Source of the DNA: Chryseobacterium sp. SORGH_AS_0447
GTDB taxonomy: Bacteria > Bacteroidota > Bacteroidia > Flavobacteriales > Weeksellaceae
Reading direction: 5' to 3'
DNA: 64,000 nt
Assembly: GCF_030818695.1 (NCBI RefSeq)
Contig: NZ_JAUTAR010000001.1
Span: forward strand, 1,606,501 to 1,670,500
This document shows, in pieces, positions 53,071 to 62,032 of the stretch (positions are counted from its first letter, which is position 1; the number at the start of each line of letters is the position of its first letter). The position numbers were made by a program, and so were the translations under genes. The notes below the pieces were generated by a model. The model saw only the letters and a program-made list of their open reading frames with translations, searched no databases and was not told the DNA's origin.

Positions 53071-54057
53071 TTAATTATATTTCTTTGCGGAAAATTTATT
53101 ATTAAGAATATGCTTCACAATCATCTCCGCATGAACCCTGGAGTTTTCTATAAACCACAGATGTGTATCTTTTCCGCCACAGACCACACCGGCAAGATAT
53201 AATCCCGGTACATTGGTTTCCATCGTTTCAGGGTGGTAAAGAGGATTCAGGCATTCGCCCTGCAATTCGATACCAGAATCTTTTAGGAAATCGAAGTTGG
53301 GAAGATAACCGGTCATGGCCAGTACAAAGTCATTTTCAATCTCATTGAGTTCGCCGTTCTGATCTTTAAATACAACTGAATTTTCTTTGATTTCCAGTAA
53401 TTCCGCTCTGAAATGTGCGGTAATGCTTCCTTCTTCAATCCGGTTTTCAATATCTGGCTTTACCCAATATTTTACGCTGGGCGAAATGGCATCATGGCGG
53501 ATGATCATCGTTACTTCAGCACCTTTCCGGTAGGTTTCCAGAGCGGCGTCCACTGCCGAATTGCTGGAACCTACAACCACAATTTTCTGTTGGGCGTAAG
53601 GATAGGGTTCGGTATAGTAATGCTTTACTTTGGCTAAATTTTCACCCGGAATATTCATAAGATTGGGGATGTCATAAAATCCGGTAGAGATAATGACGTG
53701 CCGGGCGGCATACTTTCCTTTTGTCGTCTCAATGGTGAAAACTTCATTTTCTTTGAAAACTTTTTCCACTTTCTCATACAGGTTAATATTGATATTCCGC
53801 TGCCGGGCAATACCCTGGTAATATTCCAGCGCTTCCTGCCGTCCCGGCTTCGGGGCTGTAGAAATAAACGGAATGCCATCAATTTCCAGCTTCTCTGCCG
53901 TTGAAAAGAATCTCATGTACAACGGATAATTGTATAACGAATTTACGATGGTTCCTTTTTCAATAATCAGGTAGCTGAGGTTATTTTTTTTGGCTTCCAG
54001 TGCACAGTTTAATCCGATAGGGCCGCCTCCGATGATGAGAATATCTAAAATTTCCAT
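53071..54057 (-). CDS. ypdA: YpdA-family bacillithiol disulphide reductase
   Basis: 328 residues. FAD/NAD(P)-binding oxidoreductase: GGGPIGLNCALEA near the N-terminus, second nucleotide site VVVGSSNSAVDAALE, FFSTAEKLEI and the C-terminal GVVCGGKDTHLWFIENSR. These are hallmarks of YpdA, which reduces bacillithiol disulphide. Flavobacteria make bacillithiol. It lacks the CxxC of thioredoxin reductase. Cytoplasmic; transcribed convergently with the TonB receptor gene. Confidence 0.9.
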   Translation of the reverse strand: MEILDILIIGGGPIGLNCALEAKKNNLSYLIIEKGTIVNSLYNYPLYMRFFSTAEKLEIDGIPFISTAPKPGRQEALEYYQGIARQRNININLYEKVEKVFKENEVFTIETTKGKYAARHVIISTGFYDIPNLMNIPGENLAKVKHYYTEPYPYAQQKIVVVGSSNSAVDAALETYRKGAEVTMIIRHDAISPSVKYWVKPDIENRIEEGSITAHFRAELLEIKENSVVFKDQNGELNEIENDFVLAMTGYLPNFDFLKDSGIELQGECLNPLYHPETMETNVPGLYLAGVVCGGKDTHLWFIENSRVHAEMIVKHILNNKFSAKKYN

Positions 54058-54215
54058 AAAACGAAATTACAAAAAACGGATAAGCAATACATTATAAACT
54101 CAGCAAAAACCATACAACAGGCCATTGTTTTCTAATTAAAGATAAAAGGAAGCGTAGAGATTTAGAAAATGTGGCATCTATTTTGGTGCATCAAAAGGTT
54201 AAATATCATGAAAAT

Positions 54216-54854
54216 ATGAAAAAAGCAGTTATTCTCTTATCCTTTCTGGCTGTAGTTGCCTGTAAGAAAAATCCGGAAAAATTCGTTAACGATAAAGCCG
54301 ACTCCACTAAGCCTGCGCAGACCGGAAACAGACAGCAGACATCAGTAAGTGTAGATAAGGAAACTGCTCTGAAAGCAGCTAATGAAGGGGTGCTCCAAGC
54401 ATTAAAGGATAAAAATTACAAAAGGTTTGCCGACTTTATCCATCCTGAAAAAGGTGTGCGGTTTTCGATGTATGCCTTTGTAAGTCCGGAAGGCGATAAG
54501 CTTTTTTCGAAGTCGGATTTCATCAAATATCAGCCGACAAAAACTATTTTTACCTGGGGTGCGCTGGACGGCTCGGGGGATCTTTACAAATCGACGATTA
54601 CCGATTATCTGATTAAATGGGTTTACTCAAAAGATTTTGCAACCGGACAGGTATCTATCAATGAATTTCAGGGAAAAGGAAATTCAATGAACAATTTAAA
54701 AGAAATTTATCCAAAAGCCGATTTTACGGAAAACTTTGTCAAAGGTTCAGAGTCCAACCCGGAAATGGATTGGAAATGCCTTCGTCTTGTGTTTGAACAG
54801 TATCAGGGAAAATATTACCTAATAGGAGTTGTCAATGATCAGTGGACAATCTAA
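54216..54854 (+). CDS. Hypothetical lipoprotein
   Basis: 212 residues from ATG 54216 (MKKAVILLSFLAVVAC); lipobox VVAC with Cys16, then a Lys/Gln-rich linker. The body has a NTF2-like feel: helical ALKAANEGVLQALKDKNYKRFADFIHPEKG followed by strands (TDYLIKWVYSKDF, MDWKCLRLVFEQYQGKYYLIGVVNDQWTI). No family firmly recognised. Single gene, divergent from ypdA. Confidence 0.75.
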   Translation: MKKAVILLSFLAVVACKKNPEKFVNDKADSTKPAQTGNRQQTSVSVDKETALKAANEGVLQALKDKNYKRFADFIHPEKGVRFSMYAFVSPEGDKLFSKSDFIKYQPTKTIFTWGALDGSGDLYKSTITDYLIKWVYSKDFATGQVSINEFQGKGNSMNNLKEIYPKADFTENFVKGSESNPEMDWKCLRLVFEQYQGKYYLIGVVNDQWTI

Positions 54855-54986
54855 AAGTCCCCACAGATTCAATAGTTTTTTACGGATAAGGATGTGATGT
54901 GGCTTCGAGTAGTCTCAGCCACCATGACATTGTTATTTGAACCATGACTATAAAACACATACCTGAAAAACTCCAACACCTTGTTT

Positions 54987-55026
54987 GTCATTCCCGCAGG
55001 GAATCTCAACATCGTATTAGAGATCC
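54987..55026. repeat. Copy of the GTCATTCCCG intergenic repeat
   Basis: GTCATTCCCGCAGGGAATCT then CAACATCGTATTAG, matching 7918-7959 with few differences. Confidence 0.65.
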
Positions 55027-55096
55027 CTAAATGTTTTCAAAGGTGGCTTCAACATTCCCAGTCACCAAATTTTCATATGCCTGATGGGTTAATCTT

Positions 55097-56419
55097 TTAC
55101 GGTTTAAAAAAGCGATTTAAAATTTCAGCCAGCTTTTTCGTCAGGTTCCTTCTGGAGAACTGCTCAATGTTTTGGGCATTTGCAGTCAGGCTGCCGTTTT
55201 TCCAAAGCTCAAACTTTTCGAGGATAAATGCTTTGATTTTTTCAGTATCGTCATAGCTGAAATGTTTACCTGCCTGGGTTTCCTTAAGGATTTTTGCCAC
55301 ATCAGCCTTATCGGGCCCAAAAGAAATGATTTGCTTTCCCGTAGCAAGGTATTCGAAAATTTTCCCCGGAATGATGCCCTTTGAAGAAGCGTTGGGAAAA
55401 TTGGTAATTAGTAACAGATCCGAGGTCTGCATTTCGTCGATGGCCTTGTCATGGGAAAGGTAGCCGAGATTAAGAATGTTATTCTTTACAGCAGAATTTT
55501 CTATTGAATTCAGAATTTTATCATCAATCCTTCCGGCAAATTTTAAAGTAAAATTCCCTGCAAATTCAGGATTTGTTTTCACCAGATCCTCTAAAGCTTT
55601 CCAGAGGTTTTCAGGATTTCTCAATTGTTCAAGAACGCCGATATAGCTCAGGGTGAATTTTTGTGGTTGGCTACCGTTTAATGCCGGTTTCTGACTATGG
55701 GAATTCGCATCGGCTTCATCAAACCCATTGGTAATGCAAATGGCATTGGCTCCATTCTTCCTGAAATTTTCTGCGTCGGTATAGCTCGTGGCCAATGTAA
55801 AATCGGCATTTCTGAAGACTTCGCTTTCCAGTTGACGGTGCTTTTTATCAGAGCTTTTCGTAAGCTTCAGGTGTTTGTAATAAGAAATTTCCGTCCACGG
55901 ATCACGGAAGTCGGCAATCCATTTCAGCTCAGGCCGCTTTTTTTTCAGTGCCAGGCCGATAAGGTGCAGCGAATGCGGCGGCCCGGAAGTAACTACGACA
56001 TCAATCTTGTTTTTTTTTAAATACTGTTCCAGAAATTTTACGGAAGGCTTCACCCAGAATACCCTCGCATCCGGAATGAAAAAATTCCCTCGTACCCAGA
56101 TCGAAAGCCTGGATTTCCAGCTCTGGTTCTTTCCTACATCAAACTGTCCGGCTTTAAACTTCTTATTGCTTTTATTCAGTTTTTCGGCAAGCTGATAAGG
56201 TTCCCAGATTTTTGTTTTTACCATCTCGATATCTTCCGGGATATCTTTCAGCAGACTTTCGTCCAATAGAGGATAGCTTGGATTCTCCGGGGTGTAGATC
56301 ACCGGTTTCCAGCCGTTTTCAGGCAGGTACTTGGCAAATTTCAGCCACCGCTGAACACCAGGGCCTCCCGCAGGAGGCCAGTAATAGGTGATAATGAGTA
56401 TTTTTTTTTGAGAATCCAT
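55097..56419 (-). CDS. Glycosyltransferase (GT4-type)
   Basis: 440 residues. N-terminal Rossmann half starts KILIITYYWPPAGGPGVQRWLKFAKYL. The C-terminal half has the donor-site pattern ASKGIIPGKIFEYLATGKQIISFG (the E-x7-E-type region of GT-B retaining enzymes). Likely adds a sugar to a surface polysaccharide or lipid-linked glycan at the inner membrane; other cell-wall glycan genes are not adjacent. Last gene of the leftward run, 85 bp after GxxExxY. Confidence 0.88.
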   Translation of the reverse strand: MDSQKKILIITYYWPPAGGPGVQRWLKFAKYLPENGWKPVIYTPENPSYPLLDESLLKDIPEDIEMVKTKIWEPYQLAEKLNKSNKKFKAGQFDVGKNQSWKSRLSIWVRGNFFIPDARVFWVKPSVKFLEQYLKKNKIDVVVTSGPPHSLHLIGLALKKKRPELKWIADFRDPWTEISYYKHLKLTKSSDKKHRQLESEVFRNADFTLATSYTDAENFRKNGANAICITNGFDEADANSHSQKPALNGSQPQKFTLSYIGVLEQLRNPENLWKALEDLVKTNPEFAGNFTLKFAGRIDDKILNSIENSAVKNNILNLGYLSHDKAIDEMQTSDLLLITNFPNASSKGIIPGKIFEYLATGKQIISFGPDKADVAKILKETQAGKHFSYDDTEKIKAFILEKFELWKNGSLTANAQNIEQFSRRNLTKKLAEILNRFFKP

Positions 56420-56433
56420 TGATTTTTATTTTA

Positions 56434-56981
56434 ACCGCAAAAGAGACAAAAGATGAATATGGCTTTTCAGTGATTCAAAAGTTGACAAAATGTAAACGGA
56501 TATTTTAATTAAGTTGGTCAAAGTACTTATTAATGAAGGTTTCCTGACCAAAATGATAGATGTTTTTTACATTAAAATTTACCAGAATTCCTTTAGGAAC
56601 TTTCAACAAATTTATATAATTAATAACCTGTGATCTATGAATCTCCAGAATAGAAGAAACTGCTTTTATTTCTAAGACAATTAAATCTTCTACTAAAAAA
56701 TCGCATTTAAAATCACACTGTAAATGTTCATCTTTGTAAATTACGGGAATCTGAAACTCGGATTTATATTTTATATCTCTTAATTTAAACTCTTTTTCTA
56801 AAGCTTTATGATAAACAATTTCTGCCAATCCTGCACCCAAAATCTTATGAACTTCAATACAAGCCCCATTAATCCGATAAGTCAGATCTGTTATATATTT
56901 TTGAGTAATCATTAAAACAATGCTTTTTCAAACTTTTGAATTTCTACAATTCAGCAACTTTTCTTTTGTCTCTTTTGCGGT
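56434..56981. mobile_element. Putative GxxExxY mobile unit with composite inverted repeats
   Basis: Perfect 20-bp inverted repeat ACCGCAAAAGAGACAAAAGA at 56434-56453 (plus strand) and at 56981-56962 (minus strand). Further in is a second perfect pair ATTCAAAAGTT (56473-56483) / AACTTTTGAAT (56931-56941), spaced 19 and 20 bp from the outer pair, with weaker similarity beyond. The pair encloses exactly the GxxExxY gene. The right arm encodes the last codons of yfhO. No target duplication is obvious. Mobility is inference from structure. Confidence 0.55.
56505..56912 (-). CDS. GxxExxY protein (PDDEXK-like nuclease fold)
   Basis: 135 residues, AT-rich. Name-giving motif G28-L-A-E31-I-V-Y34 after VHKILGAG. 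Nuclease-like acidic/lysine pattern D71 in CDFKCDFLV and E81-I-K83 in VLEIKAV, as in the PDDEXK superfamily. Ends NVKNIYHFGQETFINKYFDQLN. The biological role of the family is not settled. It is placed between a glycosyltransferase and yfhO, inside a 548-bp unit with composite inverted repeats, which suggests a hitch-hiking or mobile gene. Confidence 0.85.
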   Translation of the reverse strand: MITQKYITDLTYRINGACIEVHKILGAGLAEIVYHKALEKEFKLRDIKYKSEFQIPVIYKDEHLQCDFKCDFLVEDLIVLEIKAVSSILEIHRSQVINYINLLKVPKGILVNFNVKNIYHFGQETFINKYFDQLN

Positions 56982-59478
56982 AAAAAAGATAAATCCCCAG
57001 TCCGCTTAAAATAACAAACAATCCGAAGCAGATCAGCGATATCCATTTTCCTTTTTCGATGACTTCCGGCTCAAAGACCATTCTTACGCGGTGGTTTCCG
57101 GCAGGTACATGCACGGCACGCAGCAGGTAATCAGCTTTGATGTAAGGCACTTCTTTTTCATCAATGAATATCTTCCAGCCATGAGGATAATAAATTTCAG
57201 AGAATACAGCCAGTTGCGGTGTTTTCGATTGTGATTTAAATTCTAATTCGTTCGGCTGGTATCGCGTTAAGTTAATAAATGCAGTAGAATCGGCCTGAAC
57301 GGATTTCCCTTCAAAATATTTACGGTCGGAAGAAGCGATAACGGCAGTTCTTTTACTGTTGATCGTACCGATCGCCTTGATTTCCTGGTTCGGAGAATCC
57401 ACAAATTTCAGATCGCTGACAAACCATGCGTTTCCATTCGCTTTGGGATTTGGAATGGCCTGTGGCTGCTCCGGTCCGCCTAATACGAGGTATTTGGCAT
57501 TCAATAGGTTTAAGATATTCGGAACTTTTACCGAGTCCATCACCTGGAAATATTCGTTGATGACATCGTCATATCTTCTCAGTTTTACCGCGTGGTAACC
57601 CCCGATGGAAGATTTGAAATAAGAAGTATTCGTCTCGCTGAATGTTCCTAAAATATTATTGAAAATACGGTAATGCGTTTTGTCTTTGTCGGCAATGGTT
57701 TCTAAAGTTTTATTAACGTTGACATTCGCTAAGATCGATTCCAGGTTCGGGTTTCCCTGGGCCTTTTCAGCCAGCAGATCCGAACTTTCCGTTTGGAAAG
57801 GGTTTTCAGCAAAGATTTTGTCTACATAATTTTCATCATTCAGATAACGCTTGTTTACCGTCCATAAGTCGAATAAGCTCACTGCGCCGATAATGACCAA
57901 GGCAATATTCTGATTGAGTTTTTGCTTCAATACCATAAACAAAGCCGCAACCGTAATCGCTACATAGAAAAATGCTTTAATGGCATCCACCCTGAACATT
58001 TTAAATCTTTCTTCAATTAAGTAATCCAAAAGGAAAGGAGGAAGATAGGTCTTTTCATTTTCCGTCTGGAAACCTAAAAGGGATTTTCCGAAGAGCAGCA
58101 GGATCAGGACAAAACCTAATGTTCCGCCGCCCACGTACAAAAGAATTTTCTGTTTGTATTCTTTGGTTAATTCGTTATCCGTAAAGAATCGGTACAATCC
58201 GATAATAGCGATTAAAGGGAACAACAGTTCCACCACTACCAGGATCGAAGAAGGTGCCCTAAACTTATTATAAAAAGGAATAAAATCGATAAAGAAATCG
58301 GAAAGCGCCATGAAATTGCTTCCCCAGGCTAAAAAAATGGTAAGAACCGAAGCACCTAAAATCCAGTAACGGTACTTTTTCCAGGCAAAGAACAAACCTA
58401 ACAGAGCCAGGAAACATACGATTGCTCCCTGATACGCAGGACCGGAAGTTCCCGGCTGGTCTCCCCAATAAGTAAGGTTTCCAAATCCTTTCGATATCCT
58501 GTCCATTTCAGTTTGGGAACCCACATTTTCCTGAACCATTTCCTGGATCTTCGCCATCATTTCCTTGCCTTCCGGTTCCTGGCTTCCGCCGCCCATCAGT
58601 CTCGGAATAAAAAGATTCAGGGTTTCAAGCTTCCCGTAGCTCCACATCAGCATGCTTTCTTTATCCATTCCCGAATCTCCTCCGGTATGGCTTTCATTGG
58701 TAAGGATCTGCTTTCCGCGGACAGTTTCTTTTATATATTCTGAATTGGCCATGATTCTCTGGGAATTCATTCCAACTCCTATTAAACAGGAAGCGGCAAT
58801 GATTCCGGAAGAGATCAGGAAATGTTTTACCGATGTTTTTTTCTGAATAGTCCTGATTAATTCGGACAGGAATAAAAATCCTAATGCCAGGAAAAGGTAA
58901 TAGGTCATCTGCGGATGGTTCGCCGCAATCTGAAGCCCCATGAAAAGGGTGGTGACAATGAATCCCCAGATGTATTGCTTCCGGATATAAACGAGCAGCA
59001 TCCCGGCTAAAAGCGGGGCGAAATACTCGATGGTATTAATCTTACCGTTGTGTCCCGCCGCAATGGCAATATAAAAATAAGTTGAGAGGCTGAAAAAAGT
59101 AGCTCCCAACAGCGCATATTTCCAGTTTCTTACCACGACCATTCCCAACAGGAAAAAGCCAGCCGCAAGAAGAAAAAGGTAATTGACAGGCCGCGGGAAA
59201 AAGTTCAGCTTGGAGTCGATATTCTTAATGATATCTCCTTCAAACCGGCTTCCCATCTGATAGGTCGGCATCCCGCCGAACATGGAGTCGCTCCAGTACG
59301 TTTCTTTTCCGGTGGCATCCCGGTAATCGAGGAGTTCCTTCGCTCCACCGCGATATTGCACGATATCATGCTGGAAAAGCTGTTTCCCCGTAATCACGGG
59401 AGTGGAGTATAAAAATGCTAAAACGATAAATACAACTAATGAAATTGCAATATAAATCAGGTTTTTATTTTTCGCCAT
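56944..59478 (-). CDS. YfhO-family membrane protein
   Basis: 844 residues. About twelve membrane helices in the first 540 residues, beginning NLIYIAISLVVFIVLAFLYSTPVITG; conserved SMFGGMPTYQMGSRF and AGHNGKINTIEY. A soluble periplasmic domain (about 570-800) follows, then a last helix (about 812-832) and a very basic tail YRKRDKRK. YfhO proteins are GT-C-like and thought to transfer glycosyl groups onto lipoteichoic acid or other envelope polymers. The final dozen codons overlap the right inverted repeat of the GxxExxY unit, so the native C-terminus may have been replaced. Confidence 0.9.
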   Translation of the reverse strand: MAKNKNLIYIAISLVVFIVLAFLYSTPVITGKQLFQHDIVQYRGGAKELLDYRDATGKETYWSDSMFGGMPTYQMGSRFEGDIIKNIDSKLNFFPRPVNYLFLLAAGFFLLGMVVVRNWKYALLGATFFSLSTYFYIAIAAGHNGKINTIEYFAPLLAGMLLVYIRKQYIWGFIVTTLFMGLQIAANHPQMTYYLFLALGFLFLSELIRTIQKKTSVKHFLISSGIIAASCLIGVGMNSQRIMANSEYIKETVRGKQILTNESHTGGDSGMDKESMLMWSYGKLETLNLFIPRLMGGGSQEPEGKEMMAKIQEMVQENVGSQTEMDRISKGFGNLTYWGDQPGTSGPAYQGAIVCFLALLGLFFAWKKYRYWILGASVLTIFLAWGSNFMALSDFFIDFIPFYNKFRAPSSILVVVELLFPLIAIIGLYRFFTDNELTKEYKQKILLYVGGGTLGFVLILLLFGKSLLGFQTENEKTYLPPFLLDYLIEERFKMFRVDAIKAFFYVAITVAALFMVLKQKLNQNIALVIIGAVSLFDLWTVNKRYLNDENYVDKIFAENPFQTESSDLLAEKAQGNPNLESILANVNVNKTLETIADKDKTHYRIFNNILGTFSETNTSYFKSSIGGYHAVKLRRYDDVINEYFQVMDSVKVPNILNLLNAKYLVLGGPEQPQAIPNPKANGNAWFVSDLKFVDSPNQEIKAIGTINSKRTAVIASSDRKYFEGKSVQADSTAFINLTRYQPNELEFKSQSKTPQLAVFSEIYYPHGWKIFIDEKEVPYIKADYLLRAVHVPAGNHRVRMVFEPEVIEKGKWISLICFGLFVILSGLGIYLFYRKRDKRKVAEL

Positions 59479-59511
59479 GTGGATGGTTATTATCTTTATT
59501 TTTTGGAATGA

Positions 59512-59739
59512 TTACCTTTTGTCCTTGCTTTCTTTTACCTCTTCGTAGTCTACGGTTTCCGCATCCCAATTGAGGCCTTGGTTATTCTTATCAGAGTTTT
59601 GTAGATCCGGCTTGCTATTATTGTTCTGCTGGTTATTGAATCGGTAACTGTAAAACGTCTTGAAGAAAATCCTTTTCAGAATATTCCAGACAAAGAAAAT
59701 AATAATGGCGCTGAGTACGAGCTCAAGAATATATTTCAT
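59512..59739 (-). CDS. DUF4834 small membrane protein
   Basis: 75 residues. One N-terminal membrane helix (about 4-21, ILELVLSAIIIFFVWNIL), then a Lys/Asn/Gln-rich linker and the conserved C-terminal WDAETVDYEEVKE of DUF4834. Function unknown; its place just upstream of yfhO is common in flavobacteria. Spaced 33 bp from yfhO and 9 bp from the gene before it. Confidence 0.8.
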   Translation of the reverse strand: MKYILELVLSAIIIFFVWNILKRIFFKTFYSYRFNNQQNNNSKPDLQNSDKNNQGLNWDAETVDYEEVKESKDKR

Positions 59740-59748
59740 AATTTTTAT

Positions 59749-60930
59749 TTAAAATAATTTATATGATAATGAGAGGTTTAAGCCATCCATTGTCATATCA
59801 TGATAAGCACCATAATAAGAAGAACTAAAATTAGGAATTGTTCCCAATTTTAATTCAGCACCAAACTTATCATAATTATATCCTAGTCCAAATGAATAAC
59901 CATAAAGTCCACCGCTAGCTTTAGAAGAAAAATTATCTACTGTAAAATTATCTTTATTTAACATTAAATTATAGTATAATGCCGTTGAAATATAAATTTT
60001 AGACTTCTGATTTAAAAACATATTGTATTTAAATCCCAGAGGAATTTGAATTGATGAAAAATTGACTCTAAAATTTCTTCTGTTATAATCATTCACCGTA
60101 AATTTTACAGTCTGAAAACTAGGCTCAGAAAAAATTGCCCATTTCCCTTTGTTAAAATTTAAAATATATTCTAATTCTAAAGCAGCTTTAAAAGCAATTG
60201 AATTCTCTTTTTTTTCACCTATAGATAAATTTTCTGACGGAGGTAATATTTTATAATGTGAAAGACCAACACCAGATTTAACATAGATATGAAAATTATT
60301 TTTATTATTACTGCTTATATCTGCTAAGTCATCATAATTTTTAAATATCCTCATTAACTCATTTTCTCTATAAACTAAGTTATCTATATCTTTGGCTCTA
60401 ATTTTTTCATTATCTGAAAATTCTTTTTTTAATTGACTTTTATATTCTTCATTTTTCTGAAGTAAGTTATTGTTTACTAAATATTCTTTATAATTTAGCG
60501 GCTTAAATGTGTTATCATTTTCTTTTTTATAAAAGAAACGTGTAATAGAACCGTCTGTGTATCTATAAAGACTTACTTTCCCTTCTAAAAGTTGTTTTAA
60601 AAGTAAAGTTTCTTCTTTACTATTAAAGTTTGGTGAATCAGATAGATTCTCAATTTTAGATGAGGATCTATCAATCATTACTTTTGCGGTTACATATTTT
60701 TGGTCTCCTACCGAAAATTCCTGTAAATCTGAAGTTTTTATTTTTAAAGGAGTTTGATCATCTTTAATTTTATATTCAATGACGGTAGGGTTATTTTTCC
60801 AGTCATAGTTTTTTATTAAAACATCAGTTTTTTCACCGTTATTATTGATAAAATATCCATTTTCAAAAGTAATTTGCCCATAAGCAAAAGTTGATAGTAG
60901 CAATAAAGCAGCGTAAAATAAATTTTTCAA
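59749..60930 (-). CDS. AT-rich outer-membrane barrel-like hypothetical protein
   Basis: 393 residues. Signal peptide of about 18 residues (LLLSTFAYGQ). The N-terminal half (about 20-200) is soluble and Lys/Asn-rich. The C-terminal half (about 215-393) looks like an outer-membrane barrel: HIYVKSGVGLSHY, LELEYILNF, ALYYNLMLNK, GYSFGLGYNY, ending LNLSLSYKLF. Base composition is clearly more AT-rich than the flanking genes, suggesting a recent arrival within the DUF6263-DUF4834-yfhO run. No family recognised with certainty. Confidence 0.75.
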   Translation of the reverse strand: MKNLFYAALLLLSTFAYGQITFENGYFINNNGEKTDVLIKNYDWKNNPTVIEYKIKDDQTPLKIKTSDLQEFSVGDQKYVTAKVMIDRSSSKIENLSDSPNFNSKEETLLLKQLLEGKVSLYRYTDGSITRFFYKKENDNTFKPLNYKEYLVNNNLLQKNEEYKSQLKKEFSDNEKIRAKDIDNLVYRENELMRIFKNYDDLADISSNNKNNFHIYVKSGVGLSHYKILPPSENLSIGEKKENSIAFKAALELEYILNFNKGKWAIFSEPSFQTVKFTVNDYNRRNFRVNFSSIQIPLGFKYNMFLNQKSKIYISTALYYNLMLNKDNFTVDNFSSKASGGLYGYSFGLGYNYDKFGAELKLGTIPNFSSSYYGAYHDMTMDGLNLSLSYKLF

Positions 60931-60961
60931 GGTTACTATTTTAAATTTAAGATTTTAATTA

Positions 60962-62014
60962 TTATTTAGCGGAAGGATTTACCATGACAGAAGAGTTGGA
61001 AACACTGGTCATCGACTGTGATTCTTTCCCTTTTGAAATGCTTTCGATCTGGGTTGTTTTTACGGAAATGTTCTGGTTCTTGATCCACCCCGTATTCTGG
61101 TCAAACTTAATGGTTCCGTTCTGCGTCAGTTCGCTGCTTAAGCTGTGGGTTACATCGCCCTGGTTCTGTTTTTCAACTTTTTTAGGAATTCCACCTGTTA
61201 CGGAAATTTCTACCACCCCATTTCCTGCGCTTTTCAGTGTGTAATTTGATGTTACTTTAATTCTTCCCTGCGCATCGGCATTTTCACTGTTAGACCATTT
61301 TCCGCCGATCTTAGCTCCTTTTTTAGGAATAATCGTCAGGTTTTTGGTGAACTGGTCTTTCAGCACTTTTTCATTAAACGATTCTTTAAGGCTAGCGACT
61401 ACGTTTTCTTTCTGGCTTTTGTCTTTAATAAGCGTTCCTACCGAATTGGCCACTTTATTGTAAATGGGATCGAATCCGGTAATGGAGATCACATTTCCTT
61501 TGGTATCCATTTTCATGTTCAGCTTATTTCCGGTTAAGGCTCTGTTGATATTCCAGATCATTTTCAGGTCGTCTTCTTTCGGAATTGGTAATTTCGTATC
61601 CACAACGAGGGTTTTGCCCTGAGCCGTTTGTGAGTTTCTTTTAGCAATAAGGTTTAGGGTAATGTCGTAAACATTGCCTTTCACATCGTTTACCGTAAAA
61701 GACATTTCGTCCGTAGATTCGCTGGTCGCATTAATGGTTTTCCCGTTAGGATCCGTCATGGTTTTGGTATCCCTCTGATAGGTCGTCAAAGGATAGGTTT
61801 TTCCTTTTTCCAACTTAAACGTCTGGGTGTAGATGCCCGCTGAATCTTTGATCGCCGGGTTTTCTTCTACTTTCGCCACGGAATCGGCCGGAACTTCCAC
61901 CGTGATGGTTTTTCCGGTTTTAGGATCAACTTTCGTGATTTTTGCCGTTTCTTTTTTATTACAGGAAACTAAAGCTATGGTTGAGATCAGCGCTATTGCT
62001 GCTATGTTTTTCAT
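60962..62014 (-). CDS. DUF6263-family lipoprotein
   Basis: 350 residues. Lipoprotein signal peptide with LVSC (Cys18), then a KVDPKTGKTITVEV linker and a long beta-rich body (MSFTVNDVKGNVYDITLNL, GKTLVVDTKLPIP, KIGGKWSN, STGWI-like QNTGWIKNQNISVK) as in DUF6263. Ends with a Ser-rich segment. Function unknown. 18 bp after rlmB. Confidence 0.75.
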   Translation of the reverse strand: MKNIAAIALISTIALVSCNKKETAKITKVDPKTGKTITVEVPADSVAKVEENPAIKDSAGIYTQTFKLEKGKTYPLTTYQRDTKTMTDPNGKTINATSESTDEMSFTVNDVKGNVYDITLNLIAKRNSQTAQGKTLVVDTKLPIPKEDDLKMIWNINRALTGNKLNMKMDTKGNVISITGFDPIYNKVANSVGTLIKDKSQKENVVASLKESFNEKVLKDQFTKNLTIIPKKGAKIGGKWSNSENADAQGRIKVTSNYTLKSAGNGVVEISVTGGIPKKVEKQNQGDVTHSLSSELTQNGTIKFDQNTGWIKNQNISVKTTQIESISKGKESQSMTSVSNSSVMVNPSAK

Positions 62015-62032
62015 TTAGGGATTTTTTTAATG

